The notes below the pieces were generated by a model. That model saw only the letters and a list, made by a program, of their open reading frames with translations. It ran no database searches and was not told the origin of the DNA. Of a DNA stretch of 64,000 bases, positions 20,890 to 31,184 are shown one piece after another. Numbering within the stretch: position 1 is the stretch's first letter; every line of letters starts with the position of its first letter. Source of the DNA: Epiperipatus broadwayi (Eukaryota; Onychophora; Udeonychophora; Euonychophora; Peripatidae); assembly GCA_028023455.1 (NCBI GenBank), contig JAQFVV010000050.1:2002411-2066410 (forward strand). The letters are read 5' to 3'. Made by a program: the position numbers and the translations under genes.

Positions 20890-22735
20890 TTAACTTAATG
20901 AACTGCTGATAAATATATCGAATAAAATCTGCAAAAAAAAAAAAAAAAGCACCCACCCTCTAACCGAAATAGGTAAATTGCCGTTATCACTTACTGCCTT
21001 ATAAATACAATATGTAAAATGCTTTAAAATTAAGTTTTCACATATGTGAACATATATAGTGCATCTTTTTTATGTATATAAATGATATGTCTGTATATAT
21101 TTAACATACGTGTTTAGCAAATTAAACAGGAGCCTGAAAAAAAAAATTAGAGTAGTCATCCGCACTAATGCATAGACTAATTAAATAACTATTTCACCAC
21201 TATAAAATATTTCATACAAGAATTAGAAACTCGCCAGGTGATTCTGGGGATATAGCATCAATAGCTTCCTCTATATTGACATAGTGGCATATAATATTCA
21301 AATTATAAATACATGGTTCTATACTAGAGCGGAATATAGTGTATGGAAGTTTGATATTGTATATCCAGAAATATCTGCTGAGTTTCTAGAACTGGGACAA
21401 AAAAAATATAGATTTATTCTATATATTGAAATAGATGACTAGCTATTAATTCATATACATATTTGTGCGTGGATGAAATGGCATTGTTATATGTATCTAA
21501 GTATGTTTTGATGTGTATACTGGATATATTTAAATGAATATATTTATATGTGTATATGTGTGTGTGCAACACTTAAAAATATATAATAATTGAAACAATA
21601 AATATCTGAAGTCTTATCATATTAAACCAATTTTTTCTAGTACCAAATTCAATCTACAAAGTAGATAAAAAGGGAATCTACCTCCATATGTGCCCTAAGA
21701 TCTTATATAAATAACTAAATTATGATTAATTTGAATAAAGGTATATGAACATTTCCATAGAATTGATGCCGGTTTTTGTACATATCAACATTTAAATGTA
21801 CTACCCACATAAGATTTTGGGCTGCAGATGAAAGTAGATTGATTTTTTATTTATTTATAATTTATCTTTGATAATTGAAAACATAGTGATAATATAACTA
21901 ATGCTTTGAAATTAATTGCTCCAATTATATATATACACACAACCTTAAATTCGAACAACTAACTGGTTATTATATGTAAGTTGCATTAACAGAGTTTTTG
22001 AGCTTAAACACAAATAGAATTTCAGATGTCCGTTGACAAGCCAACACTATAATTAGACAATGAATGGAATCCACTTATTATTCAAGTCTAAGATCTTTAA
22101 ATAAACTATGAGTGCAAGCAACAACTGAAGCAGATTAAAATTAAATCTTCCTAGAATTAAGTAAACTTCATTATAATAGCAAAAAAGAAAATAAGCTATG
22201 TGAAGTTTCATTAATAAAGAATCATTTTTACAATCTTTCAGACAAAGTAATATACAATACCTTAAATATAGAAGTCATAAGTGCCAATAAATTAAACAAG
22301 TGGATTTTAGCAAGTGTATTGTAATGAGGTCGTAAATGAATTCTATTTATTAAACTGGTCTAAGACTTTTTAAAAATAACTTTAAATAAAGCTAGAACTA
22401 AAACAGATACAAATTAAACCTGTCAGAGTAACAAGAAAATTCCATTATAATCAATAGATAAAGATAAAATGTTTTGAAGTAAATTTAATAAATATTATAT
22501 TATTTTAATCTTTTAAATTTGCTTTCACTTATGGTAATGTGGTTTACTTAACATGAAAACAGATTTAATTTCAAAGTGTTTCAATTATTGCTTTTATTCA
22601 CCATGTACTTAGATCAAGATAATAAATAATGGTAGTTTTCTCTTAGCATGTTGAAACCATGAGAAGGCATACTTTTTATATAAACAAACACAAATATAAT
22701 GTTACTGGGTCTTTTTTTTTATTTTCAACTTTAAC
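20890..22735. other. AT-rich stretch, nothing recognised
   Basis: Homopolymers, short TA runs and stops in all frames. I see no motif or inverted repeat longer than background. Confidence 0.5.
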
Positions 22736-22849
22736 ATTACATCCGGGTCTCGTTTTATGCGGATTTATTTAATGCGATTTTGAAGTTATGCGGTTCATGT
22801 TTCTTCTTAATATCTTTGTATGTGGTTTTCTTTTATGCGATAAAAATTA

Positions 22850-22964
22850 TTAGATTAGAAGTCGAGCTCCGATAATGTGCTATTACTTTAAATATTATAA
22901 ATTTCACGCACTCACGTAATATTTAAAGTAATGGTGCATTATTGGAGTTTGACTTCTCTCTAAT
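22850..22964. repeat. Hairpin nested in the pogo/Tigger relic
   Basis: ATTAGATTAGAAGTCGAGCT with GTGCTATTACTTTAAATATT on the left pairs with AATATTTAAAGTAATGGTGC and GACTTCTCTCTAAT on the right. Arms are about 45 bp and the loop about 20 bp. Confidence 0.6.
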
Positions 22965-23488
22965 AATTTCAGTATTTTCAGCACTTTATAATAGTATTGT
23001 TATAGATTTTATGCAATAAAGAAGTTTATAATTCACTAAAAATCAGGATTTCCCTATTTTATATACACACATTAAATTTTACAAGATTATAGTGTAAATC
23101 TGTTCAAATGTTATAGATGCCTATATTATGCATGTTGTTTTTTTGCATTTTAAATCACATTCTATTTTTGCTTTTTAAAAAAAGAGTACATAGTCAATTA
23201 ATCATTTAGTGTCCACAAGTTTGTTTTTAAAAGGTTAGTTATAGGTAGGCACAATAAAATTTGACAATTAAAATCTGATTTTTAATTATAATTAACAATT
23301 TAAAAATTACGTAACGTGATATGAAATTATTTGATTTTTAGACAGAATTGAAAATTAAAGACAAAAATAAGAATTTAATTTTTAATTGTTAGTTTTAATT
23401 AAATTTTGTCCAACAGTGGTGAATCGGTGTCTTTTTATTATCGTAAGTCTAAGTTCTTATTTTTATTTTAAACTTTTACTTTATTCTA

Positions 23489-23650
23489 ATGGAGAAGAAA
23501 AAACACCCAAGAAAATAGAATTTCTTTGGAAACAAAAATTTCAATTTTAGATTGCTTAGCACAATTGGAAGGATCAACAGCGATTAGAAAACATTTAGTT
23601 TAGGCGAGTCCACGATAAGAGCAATTAAAAAAATGAAGTTGGCGCTAGTT
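23489..23650 (+). pseudogene. pogo-family transposase N-terminus (CENP-B-type HTH remnant)
   Basis: Across two frames the plus strand gives MEKKKHP, then RISLETKISILDCLAQLEGS and TAIRKHL, then after a frame change GESTIRAIKK. This is the pattern of the N-terminal helix-turn-helix DNA-binding domain shared by pogo/Tigger transposases and CENP-B: a basic start, LSL-x-x-K-x-x-IL, then a GEGST-like turn and G-x-STIR-x-I-K-K recognition helix. At least two frameshifts and a stop make it dead. The DDE catalytic region is absent. It sits inside the TIR-bounded relic, which supports the assignment. Confidence 0.65.
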
Positions 23651-24109
23651 GTATTTCCTCTTGTGATGAATCTGATGTCTTAGTAATTTACAAACGAACT
23701 TACTTATCACCAAATAGCGATAATAATTAAAATATTGTACATGTATGAAAATATGAAAAATACTGTAAATTACGCATAAAAATATATTATTTTGAATAAA
23801 ATTATATACTGTAGTTAATAAGTAAGTAAAAAAAGTTTGTCTTGTATCAATTTTTTTCAAATTTGAAATTTTTTATTAGTCATATTTTACTTCCTTATTT
23901 TTTTTGTGCGAATTTTAAAGTAATTTTACGTTGTTGCTTTGTTTTTATGCGATTTTTGGAAAATTACAGTACCTATCCCCCATTTTTCAAGGTAAGTTAA
24001 GTCTATATTTGTGCGATTTCCTTTGTGCATGTTTTCTGAGGAACCTATCTACTGCATAAAATGAGACCCATGTGTATTTTCTAAAATGAAATAATTACGT
24101 TTTTAAATT

Positions 24110-24900
24110 ACAGTATACATTTTAGCACCTTGTAACATATTGCAAACTATTTTTAAACAATTTACGAAACAACATTATTTTGTAAAAAACATTATTTTCG
24201 AAAATACGAGAATTACAATATTTTAAATTACATTTCACAAGTCAGCATGTAGTACTGGAATGTGCATGGGGGAACCAATGGTTTTGCCTAAAAAATGCAC
24301 TACTCAGTTTACAAAACAACTATTTTCTAAAATACAATAATTACATTTTTAAATTACATTGGACATGTCAGCAAATCATGCTGAATTGTGCAGGGGGGGG
24401 ATAGTTTTGCTAGTCCAAAGGATTGTCCAAAAAATGCAGTACTCTGAATCAAACCAAGCTTATGATTTCCAAAACAATGTGCAACCTCAGTCATTTCATT
24501 TGACTTGTAGCTGTTCTTGTGCAAACATGTCTTTTCATGTGACTTGTGTGAAATGGTGCTTGGCCCAAACCTTTTGCAATTGTTTTCACATTCTGTGATG
24601 TGTAGGAAAGCATGGGAATGGGATTACAATTATTAGTATGTACGAGTACATCAGTTAGAGTTTAAGATCACTATTACAAAGGCTTATTACAACAGTTATG
24701 GCCAGTTGAATTCCAAACACCCTCACAATATATGGTAGTGATCTGTTGTGTGTGCATTTGCATAGTGCCGCAAAGCACATCAGCGAGCTGTAATATTGGT
24801 GTGCAACGCTATCTAAGCCTGCAATGGCTAATATGACCAGAACTGTTCTATAGGCCGTAATTTTCTATGCAAAAGTACAGAAATATTGTCCATAATATTT
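24110..24900 (+). repeat. Dispersed repeat family R3 (copy 2)
   Basis: Collinear with the reverse of 9525-10215: GTCAGCATGTAGTACTGGAA, then CAGTTATGGCCAGTTGAATT, GTGATCTGTTGTG and TCTATAGGCCGTAA. Within it, about 24240-24290 and 24365-24420 are themselves a local direct duplication (CATGTCAGCA and a G-rich block). Class unknown. Confidence 0.55.
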
Positions 24901-25548
24901 TTATAAAGCACAGACGGATTGAAAATTAAATTGAGAGAGTGCAAACTTCTCAAGCGCTTGTGACTATTAGTAACCAATCAGATGTTAAGCACTGGGACAG
25001 AGAATTTAACAAGAAAAGAGTGGTTCCCACTCTCTTCTTTACATGTCTTTCTGTATATCCAAGCCAGCCCAAAGTACTTATATCTGAGAGCGTGAATCTT
25101 AAATATCATCACACTTAATTGACTGAGTTCAAATTATAAACATACAGCATGACCCAGTGCTTAAGATCTGATTGGTTACTAATAGTCACAAGCGCTTGAG
25201 AAGTTTGCACTCTCTCAATTTAATTTTTCAATACCATCTGTGCTTTATAAAAATATTATTTACATATATTGCTGCAAAGTTATAACATCGAAAAAACTAC
25301 TGTGTAGTAAATCGAAAGATTTCACGCTGTATGTTTATAATTTGAACTCAGTCAATTAAGTGTGATGATATTTAAGATTCACGCTCTCAGATATAAGTAC
25401 CTTGGACTGGCTTGGATATATAGAAAGACAAGTAAAGAAGAGAGTTGGAACCACTCTTTTCTTATTAAATTCTCTGTCCCAGTGCTTAAGATCTGATTGG
25501 TTACTAATAGTCACAAGCGCTTGAGAAGTTTGCACTGTCTCAATTTAA
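24894..25548. repeat. Compound fold-back with three copies of one arm
   Basis: The arm TTAAATTGAGAGAGTGCAAA with TCTCAAGCGCTTGTGACTAT occurs at 24926 (plus), 25158-25228 (minus) and 25480-25548 (minus). The segment 24926-25148 is the inverse of 25326-25548 over about 220 bp. The inner copy makes a second hairpin with 24894-25000, whose outer ends (AATATTTTTATAAAGCACAG) also pair near 25257. The result is a nested double palindrome. No coding sequence. Confidence 0.75.
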
Positions 25549-25834
25549 TAGTGTTCATGTAAATGGCATATTTCTTTGTGTTTGCATAGAAAGTATGCCC
25601 TCTTGCACTTTCAACATGCTAAGAGAAGACTACACAATAAAATTCCACTTACTGCTTAATTTTTGTGCTGCTATGGCAACAGATTACTTCAATCTTATTG
25701 GTTTGTTTAAATATAAGAATTATAGTATATAATTTATATATTGTGCTACAAGTTTCTTCAAAATCTCATCTAGAGATAGTAAAAGTTATTATAGACTTGT
25801 AAGATAAAAGATCTGGTCTATGATTAGTCAACAT

Positions 25835-26510
25835 TCTCCGATCCCTATCCCCTCTTTCCCATAACATGCAACACACTTTTATTTCATTCATCCATTTTAC
25901 ATATCTCTTTCTAGGCTTTTTATACATCTTGAGAACCAATGCAAAAGTTCAACTCCTCTATCCATTATCATCTTTCTAGCAATATATCCAAACAGCTCCA
26001 TTTCAGACTTAATATTTTCAATGATGTTAGTTATACCTATCTGTTCTCTCATCGAGGCTGTTTTATTTTCAATTTCTTCTTAGTACTTCTAATATAAATC
26101 TCTTAATACTTCATTTATTGGTCTTAAGATTGTGCATTGCACTTCTGTAAAAGTTCATGTCTGAGATATACAAGTAAAAATTAATCAGATATATCTATTC
26201 AAAACCTTTTCCAAAGACATATTTCCTTTTAATAATGAGTTATTTTAATTAAAAATGATGCATTAAATGTTTAATTGTATAACTAACTTCATCAACTACA
26301 TTTCCATGTATAAAAATATTCCTGTTTGTCAACTTTTTGTAAATGGTGACCATCAATCTTTATTTTCTTCTGAAGAAAACAAAACATTACTTTTGATTTT
26401 TTAGCATTTATCATTAGTCCCGATTTCTTATCTTCATCTTATACCTCTTGCAACATTTCCTGAATCTCTGTAGTCTTATTTGTGAAAGTTATCATATTAT
26501 CTGCAGATTA
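25835..26510 (-). pseudogene. Old, diverged RTE-type LINE fragment
   Basis: On the minus strand the same C-terminal region as at 56.0-56.6 kb can be followed, more diverged: a block matching GHIARRDDNR near 25.97 kb, a NIIENIKSEMELFGYIARKM-like stretch, and further upstream (26.35-26.5 kb) traces of the FADD-to-KSKVMF part of the RT (ITFTNKTTEIQEMLQ, KKSGLMINAKKSKVMF). Stops are frequent. It belongs to an older subfamily than the 54.9 kb copy. Confidence 0.6.
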
Positions 26511-26514
26511 ATGG

Positions 26515-26720
26515 TTTCATGCTTTGGCACTCCTACCCTCATCCCTCACTGAAGAGTGCCAAAGTATAAAATCATTGGTGTGAGGTTGAAATGTGGTTTC
26601 TAGATAGAGATTTTTAAATGCTTTCTCTTGCTGGCATTTATCAATAAACCTTATTAGCACAGCTCATTATTTTTTACTTACAAGCTTAAACATTTAGGTC
26701 ATGTGATAGATGACTTTAAT
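26515..26720. repeat. H2-type repeat with a short perfect stem
   Basis: CTTTGGCACTC and GAGTGCCAAAG form an 11-bp stem at 26521-26563. The following TCTAGATAGAGATTTTTAAA and CAAGCTTAAAC with AGGTCATGTGATAGATGACT resemble other H2 copies. Confidence 0.4.
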
Positions 26721-26724
26721 TATT

Positions 26725-27060
26725 TAATAATATACTTCCATCTAAACCTAAAATACAATTTATGACCTCATTGCTCATGACATATATATTTATTTATTCT
26801 TTTTTTATTTTTTTTTCTTATTGCAAAAATAATTTTATTTCCAATATTAACATGTTATTTTTGCAACTTTGACACATTTTTGTTATCTTTTATTTCTATC
26901 ATCATAATCAAATTTACCCATAGCATTTTATTTTTTAATGTTTTAACAATGGTATTCAAGTCACTCTTGGCAATTTTAAATGTTATTTGGTTTGACTTGT
27001 TTCTAATATATATATAATAAGCAAAATAATGCCTAAAGCTAATCTGGGATAATGATGTAA
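26725..27060. other. AT-rich stretch, nothing recognised
   Basis: T-rich runs and a short TA repeat; no motif that I can support. Confidence 0.4.
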
Positions 27061-27064
27061 TTAG

Positions 27065-27300
27065 ATGCCAACCAGTCATGACCTAAACATTCACAGTAAA
27101 TATAGTAATCAATATTTCTCACTGCTGTCAAGGCAACCTTCTCACTTTTTTAATAGCAAGAATTGAAATCCATTCTTACTAATGGTCCATTGAGTATATA
27201 TAGGCACTTAAAGATTGCAACTTGACTACAGAGTATGAAATATTGTTACAATGAAGTTTAAATAAAACTCTTTAAACATGAAATAAACATGTCACTATAA
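27065..27300 (-). repeat. Dispersed repeat family R2 (copy 2)
   Basis: Reverse orientation match to 2921-3143 over essentially its full length, including ACTGCTGTCAAGGCAACCTT and ACATGTCACTATA at the outer end. Confidence 0.65.
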
Positions 27301-27387
27301 TGCAGACTAATAAAGTCATCTAAAACATTACTTAATGCAATACTTTTAAATTGCCCATGTATTATTTAGAAATAATAAGCAATATAT

Positions 27388-28978
27388 TGTAACGGGTGTA
27401 CTCGTTTACCGTATACTTATTAGCTCTTATCATAAAAAAGAAATATCTATATTTCCCTTTTTTCTTTTTAAGCAAAAAAAAAATAGTGATAAGAAATTTC
27501 GTATTTCTCTCACAGCATATTTATGGACGTCAATCATTGACTCCAAGCGCCAAACTTACTTTTTACATAAGTATTATGCTGGAAGAGAACAATACGATAG
27601 TAATAGGGCCTCTCCACTAGCTCAGTACTCAGGGCGGGTGGCCAATAAACCGTAGGAAAATGTACGGGGGAAAACTCTATGCAACCAACAGCGAAACTCG
27701 GATCAATTGTTTAAATTCATGAACTATATTCTATGAGTCAAATAATAAAACATACACATGTAATATAAGCCTTAAAATAACACACCTTTTATTATAATAT
27801 TATTTTTTTTTTTTTTACTTTTAAGAAAATATATTGCCCATACCCTTTTAACATTTACATAACCCAATAAAACCTTTATATGTATTTGTGTGGATTTACA
27901 ACAGAACAAGAAAACGAACGTATACACAGATAAAAATCTAATCAGCTGTATTTGAATGGCCTTATCATAAAAAAATATCTAAGTTTCTTGCCTTCGTTCG
28001 TTCTCCTTGAGGGTTTCAGAAAACGTGGTAATTTTTGGAAATAAAATATCTTAAGTTCATATTACCTGCAATTTTTGTCCGATGTGATCCCCGGGGATAT
28101 CAAAATAAGAAGAAAAACACATGAAATCCGCAGCAAAACGTACGAGACAGTTCATCACGCTTCAGTTCATTCCGAGTCGGATCGATTCCCTTGCGAAAAG
28201 TTGATAGATCTCCGGTAGATGTTCTCCGGTCACTGCCGCATGGACTCTTCGGGGTAAGGTCCAGAAAACCCAGCACGCTTAAGCTTTTACCCCACCGTAC
28301 TCATGTTCGGCCGTAGCCTTAGTTACTCTTCTTAAAAATATATATATAAAAAAAAATTGAATATATTTTTAATTTTTCTCTTTCCTCTTTGAAAACCAAA
28401 ATAAAACTGACACTAGTTTAAAAAAAAAACTACGTCTCCACTCTCTCTGTCACTTTTTTCTTTTCTTTTGTTTTCGCAAACACAGTCCGTCCCCTTTCTT
28501 CCCCACCACGTGGTCTAGATGGCCAGTTAAGCTAATAAGCAAAAAGAACTTTTCGCACCTTCGGACATTTTGGCAATTAACATTCCGGAAACCTTTTTCT
28601 CTAACCTTCTTTTTTATATTTTTTTCTTTTCATTCAAATTCCCCAGATAAGACCTTCGATGTTTAATATATCTCTTTTTTTTTTTTTTTTCTTACAATAA
28701 TCTCTTATCTTGGATCCAAAATGTATTCATACGTTCGTTTCTAAAATTGTCTATCCACACCGCAAATACATACATATACCACTTTTACAAAAATAAAACG
28801 CAAATTCCCCCCCCACTCCCTCTTTTCTTACTTTAATAAAATTTTAAACATTTTCTCCCACTACAAAATAAATACTAAAACGAAATAAAATCAAATTATG
28901 TGAAACTAATTTTAAAATATATCACATATGTGTGCGCCTTTCTACATTGTAACTAGGGTTTAAACCCGACTGTTTACA
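27388..28978 (-). repeat. Long terminal repeat (3' LTR of the element)
   Basis: This 1591-bp repeat starts TGTAACGGGTG and ends GACTGTTTACA, giving TG...CA termini. It matches 31185-32772 almost base for base; I see about five substitutions plus length changes in homopolymer runs. Because the gag ORF and primer site are on the minus strand, this is the downstream LTR. Confidence 0.92.
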
Positions 28979-28980
28979 AT

Positions 28981-28992
28981 ACCCTCCTCCCG
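28981..28992 (-). promoter_or_regulatory. Polypurine tract candidate
   Basis: On the minus strand CCGGGAGGAGGGTAT ends right at the 3' LTR. A purine run here is where plus-strand DNA synthesis is primed in LTR retroelements. Confidence 0.6.
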
Positions 28993-29812
28993 GAAGCCTT
29001 TAAATACGGTCTACGTATTTGAACGGCTCATTCCTAACTTATCAAATAAAACGATGCATTTTTAAATATTTTCCCTTTATAACTTTCTGCCCTGCGGTTC
29101 TAGAACAAAAGAAATAAACGACCATCAATCCCAACGATATGCTATAAGTTCAACCACCAACTCACACGCATGTGATATGCAACGCATCGCATACAATCAA
29201 TTCCACACAGACTTATCTGGTTATGTGACCGGAAACACAAAAAAAAAAACCTAAAAAAAAAATCTCTTTTTTTTTTTTCTTTCTTTCTACGTGTCAGGAC
29301 TTTCTAACCGCACTCTGCTACTTCAGAGTCTTATGAGCGTGGGTAACTAGAACAAAATCCGACTTAAGTAGGGGTCGTCCAAGACCGTGCTCGCCTTTGG
29401 AGTTTTGTGGGTGGGACGGTATGTGAGTGCCGTGCTCTCTTTGGAGACTTATTGGCTTAAGTTTAAATAGGTCGGTCAACCATGTCGGGAACAACATTTA
29501 TATACAGGACGCGACACACCACATGCCCAATCCAAGCAACCAACCCCGCCATCCACCGTCAGACTCGATAGACCGCTCCCATCTCAAATCTCCCTAGCCA
29601 CCTTTATCTAACTCTCTAGCCTACAAAACAATGAAGGAGAAAAAAAAAATTCGACACACATATATAACTTCAAATGTGGCCTTATATAACGGCCCCTATA
29701 CTTAATAATATCATTGTCAAATATTAAACCCATACCCTAATAAAATAATTTAAACAAACACACAAAAAAAAAACTTTCAGCCTATGTCCAATTACGTGTA
29801 TATATCTTAACT
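28993..29812 (-). other. Non-coding 3' internal region of the LTR element
   Basis: About 820 bp between the gag stop and the polypurine tract. It is richer in GC than the flanks of the element (for example around 29300-29480) but has no ORF of note. No trace of pol motifs is visible on either strand. Confidence 0.6.
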
Positions 29813-30865
29813 CTATCGGCTATCCTTTTTCTCGGATGAACTCGAAATCTTTCCCTGTCCGTAATTCGGCTTGCGTGGCGGTCGTGGCTCTTCATGTTCA
29901 TACTGCCATTTCGGTCTAGTATTACCATCCCCTCGTTCGGGATCCTGCAAGTTCCAATCCGACCCTCCTTCTTCCGTCCCAAATTTCACAACTCGAGTAT
30001 CGTGAGTTTCTTTTCCTCGCTCTATCGGTAAATTATAATCATAGGTGCTCATATCAATCGCATTAAGTAGCTCAGCTACCTCCTCCATGGACGCTTTCCT
30101 TATGCCTAACATCATTTGTTCCACCTTCATCGGCATGTTATGCCTCACGATCCGAATGATGTGGTTTTCCTTTAAATTGCATGCGTCTAACGTTCGCAGC
30201 TTTGCCACTTGTCGATGGAAAAATTGTGAAAAACTTTCTTGCTCTCCTTCCCTATATTTCTCCTGCATAATCCGATATCTAGCCAACTCTTGACGATCCT
30301 CTGACCAAAAACTATCTCTCATCTCTCGTTGATATTCTTCAAATGTCGTAGGTTGTTGAAACAACGAATTCCACCATGATAGCGCGTTTCCAGTTAGGTT
30401 GCTGCAAGCAATAGCGATTTTGCTTTCCTCAGCCATCGGGTTAACGCTAAAATATCTTCCCAGACTTTGTAAGTGTTCCACGGGAGCTTCTCCCATTTGG
30501 CCGGCAAATGGCCGAACCTTTAAAAATTGGTTTACATGGGCCTGTGCTGGTACGTACTTCGTCACGGCTTCCCTTTCTTCTGCTATTTTTGTCTTTTCGC
30601 CCTCAACCTGTTTCTCATCTACTTTCTTTCCCTTAGACTTCTCGTCTTTATCTATACTTCCTTCCTTCTTTGACTCTCCTTCGTTCTCTTCTCCTTGATT
30701 AACTCCTTTTATTCTTTCCATTTGCTGCTCTAATTTTCGCAGCCTTTCCTCAAATCGATCTTCGAATTTTTGAAATCTTTGTTCCAATCTTTCCAGAATG
30801 ACCTCCAAAATCTTCGATTCTTCCTTCTTTTCTTGGTCCATTTTCTTTTGGAGTCTTGTTTTCAT
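29813..30865 (-). CDS. Gag protein of the LTR retrotransposon (350 aa, intact)
   Basis: An uninterrupted ORF starts at an ATG 320 bp downstream of the primer binding site. Residues about 10-53 are a heptad-rich coiled coil (ILERLEQRFQKFEDRFEERL). Residues 54-105 are a charged Lys/Glu linker. From about 108 to 265 lies a Retrotrans_gag-type capsid domain with the usual landmarks: FLKVRPFAGQMGEAPVEHL, then a LTGNALSWWNSL Trp-Trp motif, then FEEYQREMRDSFW and YREGEQESFSQFFHRQVAKL. The C-terminal 70 residues are basic and polar (RPPRKPNYGQGK) but contain no CCHC zinc knuckle, so RNA binding may rest on the basic tail. In this family Gag forms the particle that packages element RNA. No frameshift site or pol follows. 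It is the only clearly intact protein-coding gene in the window. Confidence 0.88.
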   Translation of the reverse strand: MKTRLQKKMDQEKKEESKILEVILERLEQRFQKFEDRFEERLRKLEQQMERIKGVNQGEENEGESKKEGSIDKDEKSKGKKVDEKQVEGEKTKIAEEREAVTKYVPAQAHVNQFLKVRPFAGQMGEAPVEHLQSLGRYFSVNPMAEESKIAIACSNLTGNALSWWNSLFQQPTTFEEYQREMRDSFWSEDRQELARYRIMQEKYREGEQESFSQFFHRQVAKLRTLDACNLKENHIIRIVRHNMPMKVEQMMLGIRKASMEEVAELLNAIDMSTYDYNLPIERGKETHDTRVVKFGTEEGGSDWNLQDPERGDGNTRPKWQYEHEEPRPPRKPNYGQGKISSSSEKKDSR

Positions 30866-31165
30866 TCACACTATATTTTACTAAATATATTTTGATATCT
30901 TAAAAAAAAAATCGTAGTAATTTGTTTTGCCTGCTTCCAAAATCACAACGTGGTAGGTTTTCTTTCCCCCCCCCCCAAAGCGCCATGCTACGTGTCTAAT
31001 TTCTTTATCAACCACTCGGAAAACTATTTTCTGTCTTTCAATAAAACTATTTTAATCGACACAAACTTCACGTCTCTCTAATATTTCTATTTTACTCCCC
31101 CTTCTTTCCCTTATCGAATTTTTAATCTTTCTACTCGGGCCCCCATACATTCCATTCTTCATAAA

Positions 31166-31183
31166 GCCTTAGTTGGGACGCCA
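31166..31183 (-). promoter_or_regulatory. Primer binding site
   Basis: On the minus strand TGGCGTCCCAACTAAGGC starts two bases after the LTR end. It begins with TGG, the complement of a tRNA 3' CCA, as expected for reverse-transcription priming. The pairing tRNA is not certain; the complement resembles a lysine-type 3' end only loosely. Confidence 0.7.
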
Positions 31184-31184
31184 T

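Larger units (their letters stand above)
22740..24074 (+). mobile_element. pogo/Tigger-type DNA transposon relic
   Basis: The ends are inverted: CCGGGTCTCGTTTTATGCGG at the left and CTGCATAAAATGAGACCCAT at the right. They are bordered by TA on both sides (22738-22739, 24075-24076). Sub-terminal sequence is full of TATGCG/TGTGCGATTT words, a hallmark of Tigger-like ends in the Tc1/mariner-pogo group. At 1.3 kb the element is shorter than a complete one of about 2-3 kb. It holds only the start of a transposase, at 23489-23650, and a nested hairpin at 22850-22964. Confidence 0.7.

Noticed and set aside
24894-25548. CRISPR-like repeat-spacer array
   Set aside because: The repeats are inverted, few and 70-220 bp long, and the window is clearly eukaryotic.
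30045-30698. Plus-strand open frames opposite gag
   Set aside because: Antisense shadows of the intact minus-strand Gag ORF; no motif in either.
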